A DNA stretch of 54,602 nucleotides from positions 1 through 54,602 of the forward strand of contig NZ_CALMPA010000027.1 in the NCBI RefSeq assembly GCF_937871615.1, in the 5' to 3' direction. Origin of the DNA: an uncultured Sphingomonas sp. GTDB taxonomy: Bacteria; Pseudomonadota; Alphaproteobacteria; Sphingomonadales; Sphingomonadaceae. Under the pieces are notes generated by a model. That model made no database searches and had not been told where the DNA came from. It worked only from the letters and a program-made list of their open reading frames with translations. Below, in pieces: positions 1 through 7,576 of the stretch. Both the position numbers and the translations under genes were made by a program. Within the stretch, counting starts at the first letter, position 1; each line of letters begins with the position of its first letter.

Positions 1-232
1 GCAGCCGCGCGCCAAGCCGCACGGCCTGCGCCTCGCGCACCGCCGGGGCGCCGCTCGTTAGCTGCACGGTCAGCCGCCCGGCGAGCGATCGCTCCAGCGT
101 CGTCGCGGCGTTGCGCGTCGCCAGCCCCATCGCGGCGGCGAGCACCGTCAGGAACAGCATGATCGCGATCACCCAGATCATCGCCCGCCCGTCACGCGCG
201 TCGTCGAGCAGCCTGGCCGTGGAATGCGCCAT
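1..232 (-). CDS. ftsX: Cell division protein FtsX, N-terminal part (runs off the window)
   Basis: Membrane subunit of the FtsEX transporter-like complex, which links the divisome to septal peptidoglycan hydrolysis. The start is the ATG at 232-230, two bases after the ftsE stop, so the pair is one operon read leftward. About 77 residues are visible: a short basic cytoplasmic lead (MAHSTARLLDDARDGRA) and then one strongly hydrophobic segment (about residues 18-38, IWVIAIMLFLTVLAAAMG). That matches the first membrane helix of FtsX, followed by the start of the periplasmic loop. The call rests on ftsE next door and this topology; the C-terminal permease domain lies outside the window. A generic ABC permease is the alternative, but the position directly behind ftsE makes FtsX the best reading. 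Confidence 0.75.
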   Translation of the reverse strand, partial: MAHSTARLLDDARDGRAMIWVIAIMLFLTVLAAAMGLATRNAATTLERSLAGRLTVQLTSGAPAVREAQAVRLGARL

Positions 233-234
233 CG

Positions 235-942
235 CTATTGCCGCCTTCCGGGCGGCGGATGCCGCAACGCGCCGGTCGGATCCTGTAGCCGCCCCTTGTC
301 GAGCCGCATCATCTGCGCATCGGGCACGCGGCTCAGCAGATGAAGGTCGTGCGTCGCGACCAGCACGGTCGTCCCCAGCCGGTTGAGCGAATCGAACAGC
401 AGCAGCAGCCGATCCGCCATTTCGGGATCGACGTTCCCGGTCGGCTCGTCGGCGACCAGTATCTCCGGGCGCCCGATCACCGCGCGCGCGATCGCGACGC
501 GCTGCTGCTCGCCGCCCGAAAGCGTCGCGGGGCGCGCCATGCCGCGATCGCCCAGCCCCACCCAGGCGAGCATCTCGTTCACCGGCCCCGCGACATCCGC
601 TTCGGGCATCCCCGCCACGCGCAGCGGCAGCGCGATATTGTCGGCGATCGACAGATGCGGGATCAGCCGGAAATCCTGAAACACCACGCCGATCCGCCGC
701 CGGAAGCCGGGCAGCCGCCCGCGCGGCATCGTCACCGCATCCTCGCCGAACAGCCGGATGATCCCCCGGCTCGGGCGCTGCGCGAGGTAAAGCAGCTTGA
801 GCAGGGATGTCTTGCCCGCGCCGCTCGCCCCGGTCAGGAAATAGAAGGCGCCGCTCGCCAGCGTGAAGCTGAGATCGGATAGCGTCTCCTGGCCCGTGCC
901 GTAGCGCAGCCCCACATTCTCGAACTGCACGATATTCGCCAT
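235..942 (-). CDS. ftsE: Cell division ATP-binding protein FtsE
   Basis: ATPase of FtsEX, a cytoplasmic membrane-associated ABC protein acting at the division septum. About 235 residues from the ATG at 942 (MANIVQFENVGL). Walker A GASGAGKTS is at residues 38-46, the Q-loop at VVFQD, the signature LSGGEQQ at 141-147, Walker B ILVADEP at 161-167 and the H-loop ATHD near 196. FtsE is normally about 220-235 residues, so it is complete. A longer reading to 990 adds 16 poorly conserved residues and was not used. It ends two bases before ftsX. It diverges from the zinc-ribbon gene at 1137 across a 194-bp spacer that must hold both promoters; no clear promoter stands out there. A LolD-like transporter ATPase is less likely given the ftsX partner. 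Confidence 0.9.
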   Translation of the reverse strand: MANIVQFENVGLRYGTGQETLSDLSFTLASGAFYFLTGASGAGKTSLLKLLYLAQRPSRGIIRLFGEDAVTMPRGRLPGFRRRIGVVFQDFRLIPHLSIADNIALPLRVAGMPEADVAGPVNEMLAWVGLGDRGMARPATLSGGEQQRVAIARAVIGRPEILVADEPTGNVDPEMADRLLLLFDSLNRLGTTVLVATHDLHLLSRVPDAQMMRLDKGRLQDPTGALRHPPPGRRQ

Positions 943-1136
943 CGGCGGCGCCGCTGCCTTCACCCCACGCTTGGTTTCCCGCCATCGCACGAGCCGGGCC
1001 TCCGCTTCAAGGGCGGCGCGGCGGGGTGGCGCGAGTCGGTCGCCACTTCGCTGCTTGCCAGCCGGGCGTCGGGCGTGCTTAGATTCACGGATTCAGGCCC
1101 TTCGCCTGAAAGCCTCGTGCCAGCGTGTGTTGCGAC

Positions 1137-1913
1137 ATGATCCTTGAATGCCCCGAATGCCGCACCCGCTATCTCGTCCCCGACAGCGCGATCGGGGCTG
1201 ACGGACGGGTGGTGCGCTGCGCCAATTGCCGGCATAGCTGGTTTCAGGATGCCGACGCGCGCGTCGTCGAGCCGGTGGGGGCCGCGCTCGTCGCCGAGCC
1301 GGCCCAGGCGGAAACGCCGCCCGCCGCTGCGCCGGTGGCGCCACCCAACGCACCCGCCCCCCGCACTGAAACGCCGCTCGCCCCTGCTCCCGTCCACGCG
1401 GAGCCGCTGGCGGACGGCCCCGCGCAAACCGCGATCGGGCCGGATTACGATGCGTTCGCGCATCGCCCGCCGTTCCGCCCGCGCCGCGATCAATCGCGCC
1501 GCTGGACGATCGCGGCGGTGGCCGCCGGGGTGCTGATGCTGGTCGCGGTGGCGGCGATCATCTGGATGAGCGCGCCGGGGCTGGCGCAGCAACTGGGCCT
1601 CTCGTTCGGCCCCGCCGAATCGCCGCTCAGGCTGGTCGACAATCCGATCGAGCGGCGCGAGATGGCTAATGGCAGCGAATTGTTCGCGGTATCGGGCAAG
1701 GTGCTCAACCCTTCCAGCACGCGCCAGCGGGTGCCCGATATCCGCGCCGATCTGCGCGATGCGCAGGGGCGGATCGTCTATAGCTGGACGATCACGCCGC
1801 AGCAGCGCTCATTGGGGCCGAAGGGCGCGATCGACTTCAATTCGGCCAAGCTCGACGTGCCGGCGAATTCCAAGCGGCTGGAACTGAGCTTCGCGGGCGA
1901 AAGCACGAAATAA
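1137..1913 (+). CDS. Zinc-ribbon (MJ0042-type) and DUF3426 membrane protein
   Basis: 258 residues. The N-terminus is a classic MJ0042 zinc ribbon with Cys5, Cys8, Cys28 and Cys31 (CPEC...CANC). A Pro/Ala-rich linker follows (about 45-120), then one membrane helix at about 123-144, then a C-terminal domain with the DUF3426 pattern (an extracytoplasmic beta-rich module, here VSGKVLNPSSTRQRVPDI). The ATG at 1137 puts the first zinc pair next to the start; the earlier codon at 1125 adds only MCCD. Proteins of this architecture are widespread in proteobacteria next to ftsE/ftsX or ribosome maturation genes. Their function is unknown, so none is assigned. It is transcribed away from ftsE. Confidence 0.8.
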   Translation: MILECPECRTRYLVPDSAIGADGRVVRCANCRHSWFQDADARVVEPVGAALVAEPAQAETPPAAAPVAPPNAPAPRTETPLAPAPVHAEPLADGPAQTAIGPDYDAFAHRPPFRPRRDQSRRWTIAAVAAGVLMLVAVAAIIWMSAPGLAQQLGLSFGPAESPLRLVDNPIERREMANGSELFAVSGKVLNPSSTRQRVPDIRADLRDAQGRIVYSWTITPQQRSLGPKGAIDFNSAKLDVPANSKRLELSFAGESTK

Positions 1914-1935
1914 GCCGGGCATCGCACAAGGGGCA

Positions 1936-1964
1936 TTGCCAGCCCGCAAGTGCTTTGCTAGGGG
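1936..1964 (+). promoter_or_regulatory. Candidate sigma-70 promoter for tRNA-Leu
   Basis: TTGCCA (1936-1941) and TAGGGG (1959-1964) are separated by 17 bases. Predicted initiation near 1970 would be about 37 bases before the tRNA 5' end. The same -10 style (TAGG) is seen upstream of rho. Visual match only. Confidence 0.35.
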
Positions 1965-2007
1965 CGCCGTCCTGCCAATCGCCGGGCCAGCCCGGTGGAT
2001 ATCACGT

Positions 2008-2094
2008 GCGGTCGTGGCGGAATTGGTAGACGCGCAACGTTGAGGTCGTTGTGTCCGAAAGGACGTGGAAGTTCGAGTCTTCTCGACCGCACCA
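2008..2094 (+). tRNA. tRNA-Leu (anticodon GAG)
   Basis: A complete class II tRNA. The acceptor stem GCGGTCG (2008-2014) pairs with CGACCGC (2084-2090), followed by discriminator A and an encoded CCA (2091-2094). The anticodon stem CAACG/CGTTG holds loop TTGAGGT with anticodon GAG at 2042-2044. The long variable arm (TGTCCGAAAGGACGT) is typical of leucine tRNAs, and the T-loop GTTCGAGTC is present. It reads CUC/CUU codons. Confidence 0.96.
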
Positions 2095-2104
2095 TAAAGC
2101 CCCC

Positions 2105-2143
2105 TGGCGGGGCCTGACCGGCTGAAACACCGGCCCGTTTTTT
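2105..2143 (+). terminator. Candidate intrinsic terminator behind tRNA-Leu
   Basis: GGGCC (2110-2114) can pair with GGCCC (2132-2136), followed directly by a run of six T (2138-2143). An alternative CCGG/CCGG pairing also fits. The stem is short, so the T-run is the main evidence. Confidence 0.5.
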
Positions 2144-2226
2144 CCCGATGAACCACTGCAAAGTGTGCCTGACTGTTGCGGCACGGTCGACGCGATCCGC
2201 GCGGCGCGGTCGCGCTCGAAAGGTTT

Positions 2227-2242
2227 TTGTTAACCATCGTCG
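2227..2242 (+). promoter_or_regulatory. CtrA-like half site (GTTAACCAT) upstream of the PEP-CTERM gene
   Basis: The sequence TTTTTGTTAACCAT sits in the 298-bp spacer between tRNA-Leu and the PEP-CTERM gene. TTAACCAT is a known half-site form for CtrA-family regulators of alphaproteobacteria. It is a single short match, so it is only a candidate. Otherwise the spacer holds the tRNA terminator and the ribosome binding site of the next gene. Confidence 0.25.
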
Positions 2243-2392
2243 GCCTATCCCGGTGCGCTGGCAATGCCGCGGCTGCGGCCCTGCCGCGATAAAGTGTCGC
2301 TTTTCAGGACAGATTTCGCTAAGGGTTTTGATCGGGGACAAGCATTGGTTTTCCCGATGTGATAGAATTGGCGTTCCGCAAAGGGGGAGTCC

Positions 2393-3022
2393 GTGCTTCC
2401 GAAAGTTAGCCGCATGAAGATCGGTGCAAGAGGCAAGAGGCTGGTTGTTCTGGGGTTGTTCGCGGCATCTGGCGTCGGCTCGGGCTATATCGCGCTTGAT
2501 CGCAGCGGCGCCGGTATCGGCGGTGCGAAGGCCGCGGTGATGGCCGCGCTGGCCGATCCGCTGGCGATGTTCACCGATCGCTCGCCCGGCGCGCGCGGCG
2601 CCGGCGCGCTGACGCAGACGAAGGAGCGCCGCGAGCGCGTCGCCAGCAACGAGCGCAGCCGCCCCGAGCCGAAAGCGGCGCCCAAGCCACTCACCCCGGT
2701 CGAACGCGTGCTCACCTCGGTGCGCGAGCGCCCGCCGTTCGTCGATGAAGGCGGCCTGCCCTTCGCCGACAGCGCCGGCCCGATCATGCCCCCGGTCGAT
2801 TTCGCGGGGCCGGGGCAAACGCCGTTTGGGCCGTCGATCCCGCCTTTCGTCCCGCCGCTTGGCGGAAACCCCACGCCGCCGATCAACCCGCCGGTCAACC
2901 CGCCCACCGGCGCCGTTCCCGAGCCGGCGACATGGGGCATGATGCTGATCGGCTTCTTCGCCGTCGGGGCAGCGCTGCGTCGCCGCCGTGGCGCTCTGGC
3001 GGCGGCGGTCGGCAATCGCTGA
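2393..3022 (+). CDS. PEP-CTERM sorting-domain protein, proline-rich
   Basis: 209 residues. It begins at a GTG with a strong ribosome binding site (GGGGGAG, five bases upstream); an ATG at 2414 has none. The order is an N-terminal hydrophobic signal/anchor (about 17-33), a charged middle, a Pro/Gly-rich linker with PPINPPVNPP repeats, then the tripartite sorting signal. That signal is PEPATWG at about 176, a hydrophobic helix (MMLIGFFAVGAAL) and an RRRR cluster. PEP-CTERM signals are recognised by exosortase/EpsH-type transpeptidases, so export and processing at the cell surface are expected. No exosortase gene is in the window. Ten residues follow the arginines, encoded in DNA shared with the next gene. 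The molecular function of the body is unknown. Confidence 0.78.
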   Translation: MLPKVSRMKIGARGKRLVVLGLFAASGVGSGYIALDRSGAGIGGAKAAVMAALADPLAMFTDRSPGARGAGALTQTKERRERVASNERSRPEPKAAPKPLTPVERVLTSVRERPPFVDEGGLPFADSAGPIMPPVDFAGPGQTPFGPSIPPFVPPLGGNPTPPINPPVNPPTGAVPEPATWGMMLIGFFAVGAALRRRRGALAAAVGNR

Positions 3023-3671
3023 GAGCTATGCACGACGGCTGAGGCGCGGGCTTTCGCACGCCGCATTGCCGCTCGCGCTCGCGGCCACCGCGATCACCAT
3101 CGCGGCGGCGGTCACGCGGCATCACGCCGATCAATATGTCCCCGATCCGCCCGCGCGGCAGATCGAGGATGGCCCGCGCCTGTGGTATCCCGTCGGGCAA
3201 TATCCCCAGCTCAGCCTGCCCGATGGCGAGCACAAGGCGGTGAAAAGCGTGCTCAACGTCCGCCAGACGATGCACTTCGGCGATTATGTGTGGGATGACA
3301 AGCATATCCCCGGCGGCGGCGAGATATGGGTGCGGATTGATCTCCGGCGCCAGTTATTGTCGGTATTCCGCGGCGGGCATGAAATCGGCTCGGCGGTGAT
3401 CCTCTACGGCACCGACGGCAAACCCACGCCAACCGGCGTCTTTCCGATCATGGAAAAACGTGAGGAGCACCGTTCATCGCTCTATGATGCCGAAATGCCC
3501 TATATGCTGCGGCTGACCGGCGATGGTGTCGCGATCCACGCCAGCAACGTGCGGCGCGGCTCCGCCACGCACGGCTGCATCGGGGTGCCGCCATCCTTCG
3601 CCGCCCTGCTGTTCGCGGCGGTGAAACCCGGCGATACGGTGGCGATCATGCCCCCGGCGACTAAATCGTAG
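2988..3671 (+). CDS. L,D-transpeptidase (YkuD family)
   Basis: 227 residues, anchored by one N-terminal hydrophobic segment (about 23-42) and otherwise periplasmic. The YkuD catalytic motif is clear: His184 (IHASN) and THGC with the catalytic Cys197, in a good HX(10)(S/T)HGC arrangement. Such enzymes form 3-3 peptidoglycan cross-links or attach proteins to meso-DAP. The start is a GTG inside the last 35 bases of the PEP-CTERM gene, and no in-frame ATG lies near it. Translation is therefore probably coupled to the upstream gene. A muramoyl-peptide carboxypeptidase role cannot be excluded. The following CAP and penicillin-binding genes fit a wall-related neighbourhood. Confidence 0.85.
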   Translation: MALWRRRSAIAESYARRLRRGLSHAALPLALAATAITIAAAVTRHHADQYVPDPPARQIEDGPRLWYPVGQYPQLSLPDGEHKAVKSVLNVRQTMHFGDYVWDDKHIPGGGEIWVRIDLRRQLLSVFRGGHEIGSAVILYGTDGKPTPTGVFPIMEKREEHRSSLYDAEMPYMLRLTGDGVAIHASNVRRGSATHGCIGVPPSFAALLFAAVKPGDTVAIMPPATKS

Positions 3672-3687
3672 TTAGCCTAAAACTAAC
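3671..3687. promoter_or_regulatory. Inverted repeat GTTAG-N7-CTAAC
   Basis: Five-base arms (3671-3675 and 3683-3687) separated by seven bases, starting at the last base of the transpeptidase stop and about 70 bases before the CAP gene. The geometry resembles an operator (it also resembles a degenerate TTAA-N7-TTAA CtrA site). It could equally be chance. Confidence 0.25.
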
Positions 3688-3755
3688 CAGCCCTTTCAAT
3701 CGCGTGCTGACCGCTTGGTGCGAAGATCGGCCCATTCTTCGGAATGGACCTGCTC

Positions 3756-4280
3756 ATGTCGCACAAACGACTGACATCGCTGTTCGCGGGTATCGCGTTG
3801 CTTCCGGCAGTTCCGTTGCTGGTCGGCGCGACCGATACCTCGTCGAACTTCGCCGATCGTTTGCTTGCCCGCCACAACAGCGAGCGGGTGGCGATGGGCA
3901 TCGCCCCGCTCAAATGGGATGAGCGCCTCGCCGGGCGCGCGCAGCGCTGGGCGAATTATCTCGCGGCCACCGGGCGCTTCGAACACGCGCCCGAGCGGCA
4001 GGACGAGCCGGAGGGCGAAAATCTCTGGGCCGGCACCAGGGGCGCGTTCACGCTGGAGCGGATGGTCGACGCGTGGATTCGCGAGAAACGCTATTTCACG
4101 CCGGGGCTGTTCCCCAACAACAGTTCCACCGGCAACGTCAGCGATATCGGCCATTACACCCAGTTGATGTGGCGCGAGACGGGCGAGGTCGGCTGCGCGA
4201 TCGCGCGCGGGCGCGAGGAAGACGTGCTCGTCTGCCGCTACAGCGATGCGGGCAATTATATCGGCGAGCGCCCGTTCTAG
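3756..4280 (+). CDS. CAP (SCP/PR-1-like) domain exported protein
   Basis: About 174 residues with a Sec signal peptide (MSHKRLTSLFAGIALLPAVP). The CAP fold signatures are all present: a first helix with ARHNSERVAMGIAPLKWD, then the HAPE segment, GENLW, HYTQLMWRETGEVGCA (the CAP1-like motif) and a terminal CRYSDAGNY. The conserved histidines of the CAP cavity are therefore kept. Bacterial CAP proteins are secreted and mostly of unknown biochemical role, some linked to the cell wall or lipids. I chose the ATG at 3756 because the signal peptide then starts cleanly; ATG 3744 adds MDLL. A paralogous CAP lipoprotein lies at 48540-49115. Confidence 0.82.
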   Translation: MSHKRLTSLFAGIALLPAVPLLVGATDTSSNFADRLLARHNSERVAMGIAPLKWDERLAGRAQRWANYLAATGRFEHAPERQDEPEGENLWAGTRGAFTLERMVDAWIREKRYFTPGLFPNNSSTGNVSDIGHYTQLMWRETGEVGCAIARGREEDVLVCRYSDAGNYIGERPF

Positions 4281-4317
4281 GTTGACGGCAATCGCGGCTC
4301 GGCAGAGATTCGGGCGC

Positions 4318-4713
4318 ATGGAACGCTTCGATCTATCCGAGTCCGAATGGCGCCGGCGGCTGACGCCCGAGCAATATCATGTTCTGCGCGAAGCGGGGAC
4401 GGAGCGCGCTTTCGCCGGGAAATACAATAACAACAAGGCCGATGGCATCTATCACTGCGCGGCGTGCGAACTTGCGCTGTTCGATTCGGCGGACAAATAT
4501 GATTCGGGCTCGGGCTGGCCGAGCTTCACCCGCCCGCTGTCGTCCGAAGCGGTGACCGATCACACCGATACCAGCCACGGCATGACGCGCACCGAAACGC
4601 GTTGCGCGCGCTGCGACAGCCATCTCGGCCATGTCTTTCCCGATGGCCCGCCGCCGCTTGGCACGCGTTATTGCATGAATTCGGTCAGCCTCGATTTCCA
4701 GCCGCGGCGATAA
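4318..4713 (+). CDS. msrB: Peptide-methionine (R)-S-oxide reductase MsrB
   Basis: 131 residues, the usual size for a free-standing cytoplasmic MsrB, which reduces methionine-R-sulfoxide in proteins. Two CXXC zinc-binding pairs are visible (Cys47/50 in HCAAC and Cys96/99 in RCARC). The catalytic Cys119 lies in RYCMNS, and the substrate-pocket motifs SGWPSF and HLGHVF are conserved. The position often occupied by the resolving cysteine in the DSG-X-GWPSF loop is Ser66 here, so recycling must use another thiol or thioredoxin directly. Start: ATG 4318, giving the normal MsrB N-terminus. It lies 37 bases after the CAP gene. Confidence 0.93.
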   Translation: MERFDLSESEWRRRLTPEQYHVLREAGTERAFAGKYNNNKADGIYHCAACELALFDSADKYDSGSGWPSFTRPLSSEAVTDHTDTSHGMTRTETRCARCDSHLGHVFPDGPPPLGTRYCMNSVSLDFQPRR

Positions 4714-4738
4714 TGCGCATGGCGCGAACGCCGGCTTG

Positions 4739-4753
4739 TTAAGCGCCGGCTAA
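4739..4753 (+). promoter_or_regulatory. CtrA-like site (TTAA-N7-CTAA) upstream of the class A PBP
   Basis: TTAA (4739-4742), seven bases, then CTAA (4750-4753), one mismatch from the CtrA full site TTAA-N7-TTAA. It is 26 bases before the ATG of the penicillin-binding protein gene. This would fit cell-cycle control of wall synthesis, but it is a short motif found by eye. Confidence 0.3.
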
Positions 4754-4778
4754 GCCTCTATTCGCTTAAGCCGATCCG

Positions 4779-6926
4779 ATGGCCCGCGCCCCCCGTCCCC
4801 GTTCGCCCTGGCGCCGCCGCCTCTCGCTTGCGATCAAGCTTCTGGTCGTGCTCGCGATCCTTGGCCTCGGCGCGCTCGTCACCGCGGTTTACGTCACCCG
4901 CGCGCAGCTCCCTAGCTTCGATCAGCTCAAATCCTCGCCCAACGGCCAGATGATCCGCGTCCATGCCGCCGATGGCACGGTGATCGTGTCGATCGGGCCG
5001 AGCTATGGCGAATGGCTGTCGGCGGATCGCATTCCAAAGGTGATGCGTGATGCGACGGTGGCGGTCGAGGATCGCCGCTTCTACAGCCATCTGGGCGTCG
5101 ATCCGATCGGCGTGGCGCGATCGGTGAAGGTGCGGCTCGATCGCGGGCGCTGGGTGCAGGGCGGCTCGACGATCACGCAGCAGCTTGCCCGCAACGTGTT
5201 CCTCAACAATCAGAAGAAGTTCGGGCGCAAGTTCCGCGAGTGGATCCTCGCGCTCGCGATGGAGCGCAAGTTCAGCAAGGACGAGATCCTCGAACTCTAT
5301 CTGAACAAGGTTTATTACGGCGGCGGCGCCTATGGCATCGACGCGGCCTCGCGCAAATTCTTCGGGCATGGCGCGGATCACCTGTCGCTCGCGGAGGCCG
5401 CGATCATCGCCGGGCTGGTCAAGGCGCCGTCGAATTATTCCCCCACCGCCGATGCCGCCGCCGCGGTGGGCCGCGCGTCGGTCGTGCTTCAGGCGATGGA
5501 AAACAACGGGGTGATTACCGCGGCGGAGGCGCGCGCCGCCGATCCCAAATCGGTCGCGCTCGCGCCGGAGCCGAAGCAGAACAGCGTGCGCTATTTCACC
5601 GATTGGGCGCTGCCCCAGCTCGAAATGCTGATCGACGAGACCGAAAAGCCGCTGGAAGTGTGGACGACGCTCGATCTCAACATGCAGCGCGATGCCGATG
5701 CCGCGATCCGGGCGAACGCCCCGCCCGGCGCGCAAGGGGCGCTCGTCGCGCTCGATCGCGATGGCGCGGTGCGCGCGATGGTCGGCGGCAAGGATTATGT
5801 TTCCTCGATCTACAACCGCGCCACGCAGGCAGAGCGCCAGCCCGGCTCCGCGTTCAAGCTGTTCGTCTATCTCGCCGCGCTCGAAGCCGGGAAAACCCCC
5901 GAATCGACCGAGATCGACGAGCCGGTGACGATCGACGGCTGGAGCCCGCGCAACGATTCGCGCCGCAATTCGGGGCAGGTGACGTTGCGCACCGCCTTCG
6001 CCTATTCGCTCAACACGATCGCCGCCAAGCTTGGCCAGCAGGTCGGCTTCGCCACCGTGGCGGATATGGCGCGGCGCTTCGGCATCACCACCACGATCAA
6101 CACCCATCCCTCGATGGTGCTCGGCACGTCCGACGTGCGGCTGATCGACATGACGCGCGCCTTCGCCAGCGTCGCCAATCAGGGCGTGGCGGTGACGCCT
6201 TATGGCATCACCAAGGTGACGACCAACGGGCAGACGATCTATCAGCATGAGGTGGATCGCAGCCGCGTGCTCGTGGCCCCGCAGGTCGCCGCCCAGATGA
6301 TCGACCTGCTGCAGACTGCGGTGAACACCGGAACGGGGCGCGCCGCGCAGATCGGCCGCCCGGTCGCGGGGAAGACCGGCACGACCAGTTCGTCGCGCGA
6401 CGGGTGGTTCCTCGGCTTCTCCTCCGGGCTAACCACCGGCGTGTGGATGGGGCGAGACGATGCCAGGCCGATCGCCGGGCTGCACGGCGGCACCGCCCCG
6501 GCGCGCGCCTTCCACGATTTCATGATCCGCGCCATCGCTAACCGCCCGATCGAGCAGTTCGATACGCAGGTGACCCTGCCCGAGGCCCAGTTGGAGCCGG
6601 ATGCGGAGAGCTATTATGGCGGGCCGGACAATGCGATGTTCGTCGATCCGGATGGCAATCCGATCGGCGCGATCCCCGGCTATCCCGATGCCGGCCAGCC
6701 GCCCGCGCCCGATCGCGCGGCGCCGCGCCCTGACCGGCCACAGGTGGATGACGACGGCAATGCCATCCCCCCGCCGCAGGAGCGGCTCGATCAGAACTGG
6801 ATTGATCGCGTCACGGGTCGCGATCAGCGCCGCCCGAATGCGGCGGCGCCGGCCCCAAATCAGCCAGCCAACCGCCCGCCGCCGCCGCCGCTGATCCACT
6901 CGTCGGAACCGCGCCCGAACCAGTGA
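4779..6926 (+). CDS. mrcA: Class A penicillin-binding protein (PBP1A family)
   Basis: 715 residues. Bifunctional peptidoglycan synthase of the inner membrane. After a basic lead comes one membrane helix (about 18-40). The glycosyltransferase 51 domain follows, with EDRRFYSHLGVD (catalytic Glu97), GGSTITQQLARN (128-139) and ELYLNKVYYGGGAYGI. The transpeptidase domain has SAFK with nucleophile Ser357, SLN at 410-412 and KTGTT at 532-536. All catalytic motifs are intact. The last 65 or so residues are low-complexity and Pro/Asp/Arg-rich (PPPPP near the end), probably a disordered periplasmic tail. The final 67 bases overlap the convergent ygjP-like gene. A candidate activator lipoprotein of the LpoA type is at 50523-51713. 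Confidence 0.93.
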   Translation: MARAPRPRSPWRRRLSLAIKLLVVLAILGLGALVTAVYVTRAQLPSFDQLKSSPNGQMIRVHAADGTVIVSIGPSYGEWLSADRIPKVMRDATVAVEDRRFYSHLGVDPIGVARSVKVRLDRGRWVQGGSTITQQLARNVFLNNQKKFGRKFREWILALAMERKFSKDEILELYLNKVYYGGGAYGIDAASRKFFGHGADHLSLAEAAIIAGLVKAPSNYSPTADAAAAVGRASVVLQAMENNGVITAAEARAADPKSVALAPEPKQNSVRYFTDWALPQLEMLIDETEKPLEVWTTLDLNMQRDADAAIRANAPPGAQGALVALDRDGAVRAMVGGKDYVSSIYNRATQAERQPGSAFKLFVYLAALEAGKTPESTEIDEPVTIDGWSPRNDSRRNSGQVTLRTAFAYSLNTIAAKLGQQVGFATVADMARRFGITTTINTHPSMVLGTSDVRLIDMTRAFASVANQGVAVTPYGITKVTTNGQTIYQHEVDRSRVLVAPQVAAQMIDLLQTAVNTGTGRAAQIGRPVAGKTGTTSSSRDGWFLGFSSGLTTGVWMGRDDARPIAGLHGGTAPARAFHDFMIRAIANRPIEQFDTQVTLPEAQLEPDAESYYGGPDNAMFVDPDGNPIGAIPGYPDAGQPPAPDRAAPRPDRPQVDDDGNAIPPPQERLDQNWIDRVTGRDQRRPNAAAPAPNQPANRPPPPPLIHSSEPRPNQ

Positions 6927-7576
6927 AGCGCCGCGCCATGCGCGCGTAGCCAGCCCCGCTCGGGCGCGGGATCGCGGCCATAAAGTGCGGCGACCAGCGC
7001 ATGAAACGCCGCGCTGTGATTCATGTGCAGGCGATGCGCCACCTCATGCGCGGCGGTCGCGCGGCGCACCGCGCGCGGGGCGAGCGCCAGCCGCCAGTTA
7101 TAGCGGATCACCCCCGATGCGGCGCAACTGCCCCAGCGACCGCGCGCATTGCCGATCGCGACCTTCATCACCTTCACGCCCGCCTGTGCGGCATAATGCG
7201 CGGTATCCTCGCTCAGCAGCCGCAGCGATTCGCGTTTGAGCCATGCTTCCACCCGGCGCCCCACCGTTTCGATCGGGCCGCCCAGAACCAGCCGGTCGCC
7301 ATGGCGCGTCACGCGGCGCGATGCGGCTTCGTCCCAAGAGATAACCAGCGTCGCATCGTCGAACGGCAATGCGGCGCCGTCGACGAACGGTCGCTCCTCC
7401 GGAAGCGCGGCGCGTTGCCGCGCGAGCCATTCGCCCTGCGTCGCGGCCCATGCCAGCGCCGCTTTCGCGGAAGCGCGCGGCGGAATCACCAGCCGCGCCC
7501 GCCCGCTCGCCGGATCGAGCGACAGCTTCGCCCGCCGCGCGCGCGGATGCCGCACGACCTCGATCCCGTCGGTCAC
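6860..7576 (-). CDS. ygjP: YgjP-like (DUF45) zinc metallopeptidase-fold protein
   Basis: 238 residues. The zinc motif is AAHEVAH with His177, Glu178 and His181, followed by HMNHSAAFH whose His187 or His192 is a likely third ligand. The family signature GRWGSC (147-151) and the N-terminal HPRARRAKLSL segment identify the SprT/YgjP group. Substrate and role are not established. Its start overlaps the ycgN-like gene by four bases, so it is the last gene of a SCO-ycgN-ygjP operon. Its C-terminal 22 residues (GSDEWISGGGGGRLAG at the end) are encoded opposite the penicillin-binding protein tail and may be a recent extension past the usual C-terminus. Confidence 0.85.
   Translation of the reverse strand: MTDGIEVVRHPRARRAKLSLDPASGRARLVIPPRASAKAALAWAATQGEWLARQRAALPEERPFVDGAALPFDDATLVISWDEAASRRVTRHGDRLVLGGPIETVGRRVEAWLKRESLRLLSEDTAHYAAQAGVKVMKVAIGNARGRWGSCAASGVIRYNWRLALAPRAVRRATAAHEVAHRLHMNHSAAFHALVAALYGRDPAPERGWLRAHGAALHWFGRGSDEWISGGGGGRLAG

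Noticed and set aside
2002-2184. Open frame across tRNA-Leu
   Set aside because: It reads through a complete tRNA gene and has no protein features.
4758-6248. 496-codon open frame on the minus strand opposite the penicillin-binding protein
   Set aside because: Composition is Arg/His/Gly-rich with no motif, and the plus-strand gene has complete catalytic motifs; a GC-rich antisense shadow.
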